Made by a program: the position numbers and the translations under genes
NCBI GenBank assembly: GCA_018350325.1
Contig: JAEVLN010000014.1
Span: forward strand, 2,258,001-2,322,000
DNA: 64,000 nt
Source: Globodera rostochiensis
Lineage: Eukaryota > Nematoda > Chromadorea > Rhabditida > Heteroderidae
Direction of reading: 5' to 3'
In this document: in pieces, positions 36,168 through 48,617 of the stretch
How positions within the stretch are numbered: position 1 is the first letter of the stretch
Layout of the letters: the number at the start of each line of letters is the position of its first letter
Notes under the pieces: model-generated
The model's database searches: none
What the model was told of the DNA's origin: nothing
The model's input: only the letters and a program-made list of their open reading frames with translations

Positions 36168-37234
36168 TCAGTAACCGGCGTCCTCAAGGTATTTGGCCAT
36201 TTTCTCCACCGCCCCTCGCACGTCGGCACCGGCAGCGTTGTCCCCGTCATAATAAACGGCTATCAAAATAGCGGATTTGGTCTTCACGGCGAAGAATCTG
36301 AAAAATGGCTTTGAAAATAATCAAAAAAGTCGGGGAAACATTCCGTCACGGGCGTAGCCAGGGGAAGGCCCCCCCCCCAAAATTTTTTTGAGAGAAAAAA
36401 AATCAAAGAGGAACCCTTTTGTTTTTCAAAATTATCGTTAAATTCTCAAAAAATCATAATCGACTTTTTGGGCCCCCCTCCTCCCGAAAAAAACCCTGGC
36501 TACGTCCTTGCATTCCGCAATAATTTAAATTGTTAAAAAACAAACCCGTTCTTGTCCCTCTTCCCAAAGATGAGGTTTTCATCCGTTCGAGGCACAATGT
36601 AGTGAATTCCTTTAATTTAACAAAATTAAATTAAATGACGAATCTCAGTGACAACCTTCAAGATCGGCACCAACGGACGGCACTTCCTGAAGCTTGTCAA
36701 AATGGTCGACAAGCTTTTTCAGCTCAGACTCGCTCGCCTGAATAAATACTTCGGTATTGGTACCCCTCTCAAAATAACAATTTAAAAAATTGATTGACAG
36801 AAAGTTATTTTTCGCAGTCGATGGATTTAGTTTAAAAATATCGATAACCGATTCTAACCGGTTAACACCACGCAAAAAAGTGTCTAAGCTTCAGGGATGT
36901 AGAACCCGAATCTGATTCCGTTCCGACATATTCCAAACTCGGCATACGGTCACAAAAACATTTCAAAACTAATTTACGTTAAAAACAAGGTCAGATCCGG
37001 ATTCTACGAATCAAAAACCCGCCGTATTTGAGTGTTTTTGCCAAAAAAATGCATGGCAAAATCATACGCGTTTAATTATAAAAATAGGAAAAGTCAAAAA
37101 TAAATAACCTTGAATTCGTTTTTCCCTTCAGTCCTGGCCCAAACATTCGCATCCGAATTGCCAATGATGGCGACACGATTAATTTCCGCACAAGTGGAAG
37201 TCAACGTCTGGATGTATGCATCCCACCCACTCAT
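36168..37234 (-). CDS. Profilin
   Basis: Four exons: 37234-37109, 36737-36656, 36609-36546, 36297-36168, 133 aa. It begins MSGWDAYIQTLT, the strongly conserved profilin N-terminus that binds poly-proline together with the C-terminal helix. It continues with IIGNSDANVWARTEG, LKKLVDHFDKL, a basic KRDKNGFFAVKTK and VEKMAKYLEDAGY at the C-terminus. Profilin binds G-actin and feeds it to formins. The second intron (127 bp... between exons 2 and 3 only 46 nt) is short and exon 1 is separated by 371 nt. Family is secure; which nematode profilin paralogue is not determined. Confidence 0.93.
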
Positions 37235-38357
37235 TGTTGTTCAAAATCAAAAAAGGAGCAAATGATAAAATTACCGACCTTAAGTTAATTGTTGAAATAT
37301 GCGTTTACAAAATTCGGCAACAGGCAAGTTTTAACAATTTTTTTGTTGGTTAACCAAAGAAAACAATTTTGGCACTATTCGGATTGAGGTAAAGCTAAAA
37401 GGTGAAAATCGCAAGTCTTCGTCCCAACTTGGCGCACCGAATTATAACTTCCTCAAATTAAGTCAAATCGCCTAGTTCCTTTTTTATTATAGCATTTACA
37501 GATATATGTAGTGCTAGCAAACGGTACCAAGATCGTTTAAAAATTGTTTCCAACTCGTGTCACAGAATGCCGATGGAGCAACATTTTAAAATGAGGTTTT
37601 TCTTTTTGGAGATAAATGAGGTTTTTGTTTATGTAATGCCAAAGAGCGGAAAATTTAAAATATTCAAATCCTAAGAGTGAAGGTCATAAATACCGTATTA
37701 CAAAGATTATTACGGTGTACGGTTAACGTTCAGTTAGCGAAAAGCGTGCAAAATGCTTTCTGATGAAGCTTATTAAAAGGGAGGCGATGAGTTTTGAATG
37801 AATAAGGGGGCAAAAATGGGAGGGAAAAGCGCCGCGTTCCCCCGGGCTAAATCGAGTCCATTTTTGTGGGAATTGTGACGAAATTGAAGGAATTGGAATT
37901 GGACAATATTTTTGTGTTTGGTTGGTTATTTGTTTGTTTGTAATTCTGCTGGGGGGGGGGGCGGGGGATGACTCATCTTTTTTATTCTTCGGCGGTGTCA
38001 AAACGAAAATGGAGAAGAAAATGAAGCCGAATTAAGCGAAACGAAAATGAGAAGAAACGCGAAATCAATTCGAAAACATTTGCGCCGCCGCCGCCGATGA
38101 ATTTCATTTCGTATTTATTTTTGTGTAAATTGAAAGTTATATTTATTCTCACAAATCGAAAAGAGGCGAAACGAACGAACGAAAATTTGCAAATTAAAAG
38201 TCATCAAAAAAACAAAAAATAAAAAGTGATTTTTTGAGAAGAAAAAAGCATCGATAAAAGCAAAATTATATAAAACAGCGAAATATTGTTTAGCTTCAGT
38301 CCCATAAACTCGCATCACAAACAAAAACCATTTATTGAGGCGCCAATCTTTGCATTT
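37235..38357. other. Intergenic upstream of profilin
   Basis: AT-rich spacer with a G-run near 37950-37962. No exon seen. The profilin promoter should lie in the first few hundred bp. At 36890-37025, in profilin intron 1, a degenerate CCGAATC/GATTCGG-type repeat is visible. Confidence 0.4.
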
Positions 38358-41300
38358 TCATTTCCCAAAAATTCTTCGGAATAATTTGTGAAGGGTCCCC
38401 TCCACGACGCGTTCGCCGCCGTTTTGTCCTTCCGTCCTCAGTTGGTGCAGAACCTTCTGCAATTTCTTTGTCTGCCAGCCGAACTCTTTGCGCGAATGGG
38501 CCTCGGTGTTGCGCAACTTTTGGGCCAGTTGAGAGCCTTTGAAGAGAAGCGTAAATATTGTTATTAAAAGTCAAATTTAAATATTTTTGGCTTTTATTGC
38601 ATTTGTCTTAAGAATTTCTCGAAAATGGCAAAATAGGTCCTTAAACCTATTTTATGCTAAAAAGATTCTATAAAATAGATCAAAATTTGTGGTGTCCTAA
38701 ACACTTGACATTAAAAAGGTAAAACGCAAAAATAGCGACGGCGGCCTAAGAAAACAGAGAAAGTGTGCAATCGCCGCTTTTCTTTCTTCCCATCGGCCGG
38801 TCCAAACCATTTCCCCCCCCCCCCCAATTCCCCCCAATTCACTTCACATTTTTACCCTCTAATTTCGTCGGTTTCCCATACCTTTGACCTCAAAATGGTC
38901 AATTAAAGCGGCGGTTTTGTGTTTTAGTGCCAATACGAGTTGGGTCAGCCATCACAGGAGCTAATAATTACAGAGGTTGGGGGGGGGGGATCCCTCCCTA
39001 AACCTCTCCAAATTCTCATCCCAACATCAAACAGACCCCCCCCCCCCCACCACACCCATCCATCCATTTTTGCTGACCTCGGCAAGAGATTTTGATCCTT
39101 TCACCTCCAATCAAACCAAATGTTTTCGTTGCGAGGTGCGATGATAAAATGGTGGGTTGAATTGAGTTGGGAAATGGGGATGGGGGTAGGGGGGAACGGG
39201 GGAGGGGAGAGGGGGGGCGGGGACGGGGGAGGGGGAGAGGGGAGAGGGGGGGGGGGGACGGGGGGAGGGGGGACGGGGGAGGGGAGAGGGGGGCGGGGGA
39301 CGGGGGGAGGGGAGAGGGGGGGGGACGGGGAGGGGGGGGGGAGAGGGAGGGGGGACGGGGGGAGGGGGGGGGCTATAAGAAAATCAACGGAACTCACGAC
39401 TCATCTGACCTCGAAAAACATGGGAAATGATGCGATTGGAGAAAAGCAAAGAGTAAATTCAATTTGATGAGTTGCGTAATTGGACGGGTGGGCGGAGGAT
39501 TTGATTTGACGGACAAAAAAGAAAAGATTGCCAGAGAATCTCATGGGAAAGAAATGTGAATTAAATTGGGTGACTGTCTCAAATAAATTAGCAAAGGCCC
39601 CCCCCCCCCCCCCCTCCCCCTCCTATTTCGTGGATCTTTAACAAAATCTTTTCCAAATATCTCATTAATTTATTTTCTTTGCTCCTCCAAAATATTTAAA
39701 AAATTCCTTGTCACCATTTCATTTGCGCAGTTTCCTTCCATTTTAGTGTCCCCCCCCCCCCCCCCCCCCCCAAAAGGCAATTAGGGTATTTTGTTGCATT
39801 TTCCCCCCCCCCCCCCATTCGTTTACATTTTGCAAGTTTCGCAACTGTACAACACTTGCCACGGACTTGTTCACTGCCGTTGTGTCTGTACATCTGTTGG
39901 GCAATTCAAACAATTTCCCCGAGGGAATTTACGAGCAATGGCAGGTGTGATGGGCTGATGGGATGGGCATCGCCGCAGCCCCCGGGGGGGGGGGGTGCCT
40001 CTTGACCTGATTCAGTTCAACCCCCCCCCCGGCAATCCCCAGTCTCCGAGTCAGAGAAATGCCGACGATGCACACCGACAACAGATGGTTAAATGTTCCA
40101 GGGATAGCAACTTGGGAGGAATTCGTCTCGATGATCGGACAAATCGTTTTGTGGCAAACAAACAGTCGGCACCCCCGGAGGGGGGGGCAATAAAAGACTC
40201 CACTCATAGAACGGCATTTAGTTTTAAAAACAACATAATGGTAAGGCTTCAAGAGGGTTCAAAACACTCACAGAATTCGGCACATTTTCTCCGAAAGCAC
40301 TCATCACTGTCCGCCAATGTGCTCAATTCGGTGCTTTTGCCAATTCGGAGGCCGAGCAAATCGCAAATTTGTTTCTGTGCCAGCTGAAGTTTTCTGAGGG
40401 GCGCGGAGCTGTCAAAATCGCCTCCCAAACATTCGTTTCGGGCGTCCAAAAACGCCAAAGCGACGAGGCGAGCTTAAAAGTTGGGGGAAGGCAATTAAAA
40501 TAAATTTATGACTTTGTCCTTACGACCAAAAAAGTTAACCAAACCGCCCGTTCCCCCAACATTTATAAGTAATCGCGGAATTGGGAGGTCCGCCTCAAAA
40601 TCATCGAAAGTTCGCACATCAATCATTGTTCCCCAAAAAGTGCCAATTCTTTTCTCAACTCCATTTGGGCCCCCCAACCCCCCCCCCATCAGTCATCATC
40701 GTCGTCTTCTGTTTGTCCTTTGGATTTTCTTCTTCGGAGAAAGGAACGGCACTTCTTCCTTCTCATCCCTTTTCGATTTTCCTCCTCCTCATCCCTTCCG
40801 GGGTCATCTCTACCTTCACCCGCCCCTTCTTCCCTCATCATTTTCCCTCTATTTTCCGGCAAACGGAGTTAATTTGATTCCTTCCCCAAATGCGCAGGGT
40901 TTGGATGACTTTGAACGGCGCGGGAGGGGGGGGGGGGGGAGGGGGAAGTGCCGATTAGAGAGCGAAAGGATGGACCAATTGTGGACAAAAAAGAGAAGAA
41001 AAAGTGCCGAACTCAAATTTGGGTAAATTGTGCTTAAAATAACAAAAGCGAACATATATATAAGAAGCACTAATTATTATAAGCTCCAATCAACCAACCG
41101 TAAAGAGCTGGAAAGTCCTCCACCAGCTGTTGAGGGAGAACAATGGCCAGAGGCGGCGGATTGGCCGGAATTTTGGAGGTTGGCGGCATCGGAATTGGTG
41201 CCATTGGCGGCAGATTCTCGTAGACTTTTTCCAGCACACTGATGTTGACGAATTGAGTCCGGTCATCGTCCTCCTCCACTGAAAGTGATCCGATTAGGAC

Positions 41301-42571
41301 TCAATTAAACAAACTCAACCGTCGATCAACTCCAATTGGCTGGCTGTTCGTTCTCCTTCCATAACCCCCCACCCCCACCCTCCCACTCACATCTCTCCTC
41401 CATCCCGCTGTCACTGTTGCTGTTCATCACCTTCCGCAGATCACCACCACCTCGTCGAATTTGATTCTGGCTTTGATCACCGTTGTTGCTGCTCCCCCCA
41501 ATTTGTCCCAAGGGCAAGTTGGTGTACTGTTGCTTTTGCTGCAGATCGTCGTTGTCAGCCGTCGTCTTCGGCAATGCTTCTCTCTTCATTTTGCGCTTCA
41601 TCCTTATCCGCCTCAGCACGGCATAATGGCGCCCGAAGGGTGACAAAGTAACCGAAGGAGCACTCGGCAGAGGCGAAAGAATTTGGTGATGAAGTTGTCC
41701 TCCAGGATGTACAGCTTAAACGGCATGCAACTTAGCATATTCTGTCGGTTAAATTCCTTCACATACTTTCCAATTGCTCACTTTCGGAAGTCCTCCGAAA
41801 GTCCAACAGAATGGGCGAGCTGCACTTCTCTTCCCGTGCCGTTTCTGCCGTTCCCCTCATCCGCTGATCACTTTCATAGTCCAAAAGAGTCCTCTCCATC
41901 GAAAAGCTGTGCCATTGAAGAAGCCCCAAAGGCCGCACTGAAAAAAAGGCAGAAATTCCACAAATATTTCCGCCGTTTGTTCACTCACTTTGTGTTGGCG
42001 TTCTGTCCTTTTCCGTCTCTTTCAAATCCCTCCGTCTTCCGTAAGGATTCCTTCGACGGATTGTATTGTAATAATCGTCAATTTGAAGCTGTTTATGTTG
42101 GCTTTTCCCCTTCCGTTGGCGCTGCTTATTTCCATGCAATTGTCGGCGGGAGGGCCGAGGCCGAAAATAAACGGAAGTTTCGTCCAACGGGCGAAAGCGA
42201 CAGAACAAATTCTCCTGACTGGACTTTGGCGTGGAACAAGAGGCCACCATGCCTGAACAACAACAGAACATTCCAATAAAAGTATAAAGAATGCATCTTT
42301 AAAAGACCACTCAGTGACTGACTGATTGACTGACTGAGATTTGTTTTCAAGACTTTTGTGGCTCAAGAATTGTGCCACCTTTCCTTCGCCGGTCCAACAT
42401 TATCGTAGACGGCGTTAGCACTTCCCTCCGGTGGACACTTCGCTTCTGGAACTTCTTCTCCTCTTCCGCTTCGGTGTCCGATTGGGTGAAGTTTCGGGTG
42501 GAGAAAGCGGACGAACTTTGGGAGGAGATGGAACGGGACCGCAGCACGGAGGAGGAGCCGTAGGAGAACAT
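38358..42571 (-). CDS. Unrecognised multi-exon gene
   Basis: Minus-strand open segments with protein-like composition and splice sites, read 5' to 3': 42571-about 42350 (MFSYGSSSVLRSRSISSQSS, acidic EAEEEKK); about 42256-41985 (ENLFCRFRPLDETSVYF, IDDYYNTIRRRNPYGRRRD); about 41945-41780 (SFSMERTLLDYESDQRMRG); about 41757-41690 (SCMPFKLYILEDNFITKFF); about 41610-41390 (MKRKMKREALPK, SNSDSGMEER); 41278-41099 (TQFVNISVLEKVYENLPP, QQLVEDFPALY); 40472-40272 (LAFLDARNECLGG, LQLAQKQICDLLGLR); 38536-38358 (QLAQKLRNTEAHSRKEF ending FRRIFGK). No signal peptide or membrane helix. I do not recognise the family, and several junctions are unresolved, so it could be two genes. Confidence 0.4.
39185..39372. 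repeat. G-rich minisatellite (GGGGACGGGGGGAGGGG type)
   Basis: About 190 bp with almost no C or T; irregular repeats of GGGGACGGGGG and GGGAGAGGGG. It lies within an intron of the 38.4-42.6 kb gene and is strongly G-quadruplex prone on the plus strand. The long Pro-rich and Gly-rich frames over it are composition artefacts. Confidence 0.8.
39599..39815. repeat. Cluster of long C homopolymers
   Basis: Three C runs of about 13-20 nt at about 39599-39614, 39750-39770 and 39803-39816. Possibly unstable in assembly. Confidence 0.7.
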
Positions 42572-43837
42572 CGTCAGAGGGAGGGGGGGGGGGGTCGATT
42601 AATGGCACGAAAGAATGGGCATCGAATGGGCGGCTAAAGTCGAGAGGCACTGTAAGGGGAGGGGAGGGGACAAGCTGATTAAGGAGAGATGGACGAGACC
42701 ATCCAAATGGATGCAAAACGATAAGAAGAAACATTGGGTCTAAATATCGAGAACGGGAGTCGACATGGAGGACGGTTTGATGGAGATGGTCAAGAGGGGG
42801 GGGGGGGAGGGGGGGGGGAGACCCAACGGTCCATTCATTAGAGAGATCAATTAAGTGAGCAATCGGGCGGAATTGGAATGAATGGGAAACGTTTCCGAGT
42901 CCGAGAGGACACTCGAACTTTCCCCAACAAAAGAAAGGGGGGCGAGATTCAAATTGAGTGGAAATGATGGAAATGGAATTGGATCGAATGAATCGCGAAG
43001 AATAACCAATAAAAAAGCACCATTTGGGGGGAAGAATGGCCGGACGGACCCAAAACCAACAAAAAGGCACACATTTTAAAGAAAGGATTTGCTTTTAAAT
43101 AGAACAAATAATGTTCTGTTGGCCAAGTAAGTGCCAGCGGAGGATGACAATCGGCACAAAATTGAATGGACCTGAAGAGCAACCGGAATAAAATGGACAA
43201 ACAAATGAACGGGGGAGGCGGGGGGGGGATGAGGAGAAAAGGGAGTGCCAATTGCCGGACCCCAAGTCAGCTCAACAACCCCCCCCCCCCCCCCCCCCAT
43301 TTACTCATTTGATGGGCGCTGGGCGTGGCAAAAGAAATGGAAGAAATGAGGAAAACAGAGGGGGGGGGGGAGGGTTTGAGGTGGGGCAGGTGTGCCAAAG
43401 GGGCGGAAAGGCGATTTTTGGCACGAGATGCCAGGAAGAGATTGGAGGGAAAGAATCGAATCGAATTATGCGAAGAGCGACATGGCAAAAGATCAAAGAA
43501 TTTTAAGAGATTCGGTAAAAGTTTGTCTACCAGGAGATGACAGAAGAACGCGCGGGGGGGGAGGGGAGGGGGCTGACGCATTTGGAGGTAAAGATGGACT
43601 GGAAGTGAGGGCTATTTCTGGTGCTTCCCTTCCCTCTGGCAACATGTGTCCGTCCGAAGGATTGCCCGCGGAGAAAGCAATTGGGTGCGGGGGGGGGGGG
43701 AATCCATTTCAGCGATAGTATCGGCATCACTCGTCGGATCGACTTTTGTTGGTGGGGCACACATTCGCATGTTTTGAACCGCCCTAGCGACGGCGGAAAG
43801 AATGGCACCAGATGGGCGAAGAGTGAGGAGGGGGGGG

Positions 43838-44075
43838 GGGAAATGGAGAGGGAGGGGGGAGGAAGGGGGGTATTGAGGGAGGGGGGAGGAGGGGGGTATT
43901 GAGGGAGGGGGGAGGAAGGGGGTATTGAGGGGGGGGGGAGGTGGGCTTAGGGGGGGAGGGGGGTATTGAGGGGGGGGGGGAATGGAGAGGGAGGGGGGAG
44001 GAAGGGGGTATTGAGGGGAGGGGGGGGGGTATTGAGGGGGAGGGGGGGGGGGGGGGGTATTGAGGGGAGGGGGGG
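43838..44075. repeat. G-rich minisatellite with GGTATTGAGGG units
   Basis: About eight irregular units, each with GTATTGAGGG followed by G-tracts interrupted by single A. Unit length varies from about 22 to 45 bp. Confidence 0.8.
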
Positions 44076-46343
44076 GAATTTTGATTGTTAGTTTCTTCCC
44101 GACTTCCATTTCCTTAAAGCAAACCTGCCTCCTCTTTCTCAAAATGTAAGTCACAGGTTTTGCCATGCCCTCAGAACGACGATCTCTCCGAGACGGACTG
44201 AGACAATCTCTCCCACCAATTCCCCCCCCCCCCCCCCCCCCATTAATTGCATACCTTTGCCCACCGTTGGTTGGTTGGGTGATGGGCAAGTGACAAGTTT
44301 TCTCTTCTCGGAGATGCCCCCCCCGTCGAGATTCGATGATTTGTTCGATGGAATGCAAACAAAATTTTGGAATGGAGAGAGAAAGCGCCAATTTGCTCGT
44401 CACCGCGCCCTTATCCATCTTCTTCCTCACCTTCCCCGTTGTTCATCATGCGAACTTGTCACTCGCTGTCAAAACATTTGAATTTGACTTATAAATTAAT
44501 TTTAAGTAAGCGTTTTGTTTGGATACTTTCAGTGCAAATGGCTAACAAAATTCATCTAATTAGATGAACAGCTGGACAATAAGTCGCCGAGAAGGGCATG
44601 TTGTGCAGCGCTTCCAAGTTTATTGCTGTTTTAATTGCTTCTGGACCCCCCGGGGGATGTCCATTTGAATGTCCGGAAGGGATAAGCCTGGAAGCAACGG
44701 AAGTGACAGGTGCCAGGAAATAAAACGGGCACTAATCTCCAAGGGGCAGAGGGGAAGGTTCGGGATTATCGCACGCCAGAGAACAAATGGGATTGGGGTG
44801 GGTGGGAGGAAATGAGACCAAATGGGGGGGGGGGGAATTGGACGATCGGAGCCCAAAATGAGCAAATTGAATTTGGAAGGGACGACAGGTGGGTGGTCTC
44901 AACTTTTGTTCAAATATTTTCCAATATTTTTCATTCAAATAAACAAAGCAGGAGGTATAAAGTCGCCCATCTGTTCCCAGCGACGACATTGAGGCGATGG
45001 TGCCAAAAATGGAAATGAGCAAAAGTCATTTTGCAATTTAACTCTTTTTTTTGCTAACGCTTCACTATTTGCTCAGCTGTTGCTGCTAAACATCCGGCAT
45101 GCCTGATGGGGAGGGAGAGATTGGCCCAAAGATTAGCCGAGGGCAAACACATTTCGCCTAAGGGGAGGGAGAGCACAATGACAGGAGGGATCAACAACAC
45201 CCCTGCGGGGAAGGGGGGGGGGGAGAAGTTCAAATTCAAATGAAAGTAAATTGAATTTGAATTGCAAATTATTTATGAACGGATTGGTGGTTGGTGCGAA
45301 ATGGTATTAATTCAAATCTTTCTTAAAAGGACATTTCCCCTCAATCATTTTGCATTGCCTCCACTCGCCGTCATCAATCTCATTAGAATTGCGTGTCACT
45401 TTTTCTCGCCAAATTTGAACTTTCTGGACGAGCGAAGAATTGAGCGAGGGGCCAACCATAAATCACCGGTAATTACAAAGAGAGAGAGAGATGGGAAAGA
45501 AGAGAGATCTTTGGGGAAAGAAAGAGAGAAAAAGAGAGACTGTTTTGAAGGAAGAGGATGAAAGAAACGAAAGAAATGGGTGAAAACGTCGCCGAAGAAC
45601 GACGAATAAATAGCTAATAGATTAAGGGATTATCCCTGGAAGGGACGAAGTGACAAAGAGAGGCGGGAAGTGCAAAAAGAGGGGGGGGGGGAATTGGGCG
45701 AAAAAGGGGAGAAAATTGATATGGAGAGGAGAGGGGGGGGGGGAGGGATCGGACGGATGGGAAAAAGAAGAGAAGAATGAATGAATGAATGAATAGTAAA
45801 TGCCCCCCCCCCATTCGAAGAACAATTTGGGAAGGAATGAACAAACGCACCTTTCTCATTTGGGGGGGGGGGCCTGGACGAATTAATTCACTCCAAAAGT
45901 CCCATTGTGAGAAGGTCGGCGAGAACAAAAGTAATGCAAAAATAGAGGAAAAAGAGGCGAGGCGAGAAGAACTTTAACTGCAATTAAAGGAAGAATTATA
46001 TAAAAAATAATCAAAAGGGTCGGAAGTAAGGGAAAAGGCGGAAGGGACGAGGAGAAAAAGAGAGAGGACGGGCAAAGAAAGCACATTCTGCCCGATTTTG
46101 ATCCGAAATTCCGCGTTCCCCTCCACTCCGCCAATCTTTTGTCTCTTTTGAATTCTTAAAAATGCCCTTGGGCTGAAAAAGTGGGTAGGTAATCACTGGG
46201 ATGGGCGAGGGCAGAAAAGGGTCCAACCAAGTTCAATAGGGGACAATTCACGGGGGGCAAAAGGATGGGGGGGTGAAAGTATAAAATTGATGACGCGGAT
46301 TGTGGTAAGTGGAAGGGAAAGGCACGCGAGAAGAAGAATATTG

Positions 46344-46600
46344 AGGGGGGGGGGATAATGAAGAAAGTGAGGGGGGGGGGAGGAGGGGGGGGGGAGGGGG
46401 GGGGGATAATGAAGAAAGTGAGGGGGGGGGAGGAGGGGGGGGGGAGGGGAGGGGGGATATGAAGAAAGTGAGGGGGGGGGGGGAGGAGGGGGGGGGGAGG
46501 GGAGGGGGGATAATGAAAAAGTGAGGGGGGGGGGAGGAGGGGGGGGGGGGAGGGGAGGGGGGATAATGAAGAAAAATGAGGGGGGGAGGTGGGGGGGAAT
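46344..46600. repeat. About 52-bp minisatellite, five copies
   Basis: Units contain GATAATGAAGAAAGTGAG followed by G-tracts split by GGAGG. Copies start near 46353, 46405, 46456, 46509 and 46561, with small deletions (GATATGAAG, GATAATGAAAAAG). Confidence 0.8.
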
Positions 46601-47820
46601 GCCACTGATTAGCGTGCAGGGCACAGCTGAAGGACATAAACAGAGCAGAAGGCACACCCAATTTGGAGTAAACGAATGGAACATAAACAATAAACCATTG
46701 AAAAGGTGTACATATTAACATGGAAGAGGGAGGGGAGGGGGGCGGGGGGAATGAGGACGAGGATGAATGGGATGACCAGCCCCCCCCCCCCCCCAACGAT
46801 CTCGTCCTCTTCCGTTTCCGAATGGAACAGATGCCACCGTTGAGAAGAAAGCGTTCTTCCCCATGCCATCCGAGATGGGTGAGGGTCCCCTCCCCAAATA
46901 AGTCAACCTTCTCTCTCTTCACGATCCAATCCCCCCCCCCCCCCCACTCAGCAGAATGGAATAGATTTGGAAGAGAAAAATGTTGAATAAATGGAAATTA
47001 AAGAAATTGGCAAATGTGTACGAATTGGTTCATTTGAATGAAATTGAATATTTATGGATGATGTACATAAAGGACAGGTGTCTCTGTCCGTCTCACTTAT
47101 CCTTCATTCACGCCAAATTTTACAAAAATAATCTTTTAAGGATTTTGCCATGTTTAAAGCTAAAGAAATTTGAGGCATTCTTCCCCAAAATTATGGGTTG
47201 TACAGTACTCACTCATAAGCACATAAATATAATGAACACATCGTTTATACCCTTTAATTTAGACCTATTAACACATCGACCAAAGTGTTTTAGAGCAATG
47301 AGTGGAAGAATTTGAAATTGAAGGACCGACCACCACAATGAGTGAGGTAAAAGGTAAAATGTGTTGCATATTTATTATAAGTAAAACCAAAAGACCCCCC
47401 CCCCCCCCCCAACAATGAAATGGACGGGTGGGGGAGAGGCGATGCGAGGCGAAGGTGGAATCGAACCTCCCCTCTTTTGTTGGTGCAGCAATTTCGCGGT
47501 TATTGCAATGGAAAGAAAAATGTTGCTTAAGGCAAAGTAGGAAGCCCCGCAGGGCAATTACCTGGAGAAAGATCCTCGGAGGGATGAAGGGAAGGGAAGG
47601 GATAAGCGGAGGGGAGGAGACGGAATGGAGGGCATGATTGAGTGAAGAAAGGATGGATGAGCATGGATATTGGAGGGGGGGGGGCATTGGGAGAAGGAAT
47701 AAGCAAATATTAAATAAAAGGGGAGAGGGCAGGATTGAAAAGTTCCACATTTTACCCGCCGGGCTCTACATAGTTGTAACATACATATTTAGAGGCTTTT
47801 TAGCTGGCACTAATTTGTAA

Positions 47821-47855
47821 GTCAAAATGCCAACCAGGTGGTTGGCATTTGACCG
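47821..47855. repeat. Palindrome related to 34215-34250
   Basis: GTCAAAATGCCAACC, a short loop, then GGTTGGCATTTGAC: the same palindrome as in the receptor intron with one base missing. Confidence 0.7.
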
Positions 47856-48021
47856 TTTTTGGCCTGCTGGCCACTAATAGTAAGGCCTGAATTGACTAAT
47901 TGACAACCTTCAAAAATTTTTAAAGTGAGAATACTGTGAATAATATTTCAACAATATTTTATTAAAATAAATTATTTTAAATTAAATTCACTTGAAAACC
48001 CTTTTCTCGTTTTTCCGGCTA

Positions 48022-48362
48022 CCGAACCGAATGCAGACCGGGGGCAATAACTGACTTCAAACCTAAGCGATTCAGACAACTGAAAAACCATTTGAAGGCT
48101 CTAGACGAGACAAAGCTATCATTAAGCTAAAGCTTTGCGATTGGCCAAGTATCAAAAAAGTTATGGCCAAAAAAGTTGAAAAATCGATATTTTTGAACTT
48201 TTTAAACTTTTTTGGCCATAACTTTTTTGATACTTGGCCAATCGCAAAGCTTTAGCTTAATGATAGCTTCGTCTCGTCAAGAGCCTTCAAATCATTTTTC
48301 ATTTGTCTGAATCGGTTAGGTTTGAAGTCAGTTATTGCCCCCGGTCTGCATTCGGTCCGTAC
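48022..48362. repeat. Large near-perfect inverted repeat (arms about 155 bp)
   Basis: The left arm, starting ACCGAATGCAGACCGGGGGC, runs to about 48178. The right arm, about 48207-48362, is its reverse complement with only a handful of mismatches. The centre lies near 48193 with a loop of about 28 bp. No coding capacity. It would fold into one long hairpin and looks like a foldback/MITE element or a hairpin-RNA source. Confidence 0.88.
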
Positions 48363-48388
48363 GCCGTTTTTCCGTTAAAAAAATGCTT

Positions 48389-48490
48389 TATCGAAGCGAA
48401 TCCCTTATTCTTACTTTCAACAAATTATCGAAGCGAATCCCTTATCTCTTACTTCAACAAATTGAGCGAATTCCATATTCTTACTTTCAA
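48389..48490. repeat. 38-bp tandem repeat, about 2.7 copies
   Basis: Units contain ATCGAAGCGAATCCCTTAT then CTTACTTTCAACAAAT, directly abutting the right end of the large inverted repeat. Confidence 0.7.
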
Positions 48491-48617
48491 AAATCCCGTG
48501 CTCTACTTTTAATACAATAAACATATGTAACATACCTAGGCCTAGGTTAATTTAGGTATCTTAGCTCCAAAAAGACTGTTTATTGACAAATTATGCATAT
48601 TCACAGATTCAGCAACA

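Larger units (their letters stand above)
42572..48617. other. 6-kb gene-poor block rich in G-tracts
   Basis: I found no supported exon. Long minus-strand Pro-rich frames (43612-44430, 46156-46922) come from G-tract repeats. A 111-codon plus-strand frame at 46980-47315 has no family features. The block contains G-rich minisatellites, a two-part palindrome (47821-47855), a large inverted repeat (48022-48362) and a 38-bp tandem repeat. Confidence 0.55.

Noticed and set aside
43612..44430. 272-codon minus-strand frame rich in proline
   Set aside because: It is created by G-tract minisatellite sequence; no domain, and neighbouring frames are equally open.
46156..46922. Overlapping Pro-rich frames of 149-224 codons on the minus strand
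   Set aside because: All three frames stay open over the same G-rich repeat, so openness is a composition effect.
46980..47315. 111-codon plus-strand frame
   Set aside because: No family features, no splice context, AT-rich surroundings; kept as non-coding.
47440..47540. GGTGGAATCGAACCTCC, resembling a T-arm on the minus strand
   Set aside because: The T-stem has a mismatch and no 5' acceptor half is present.
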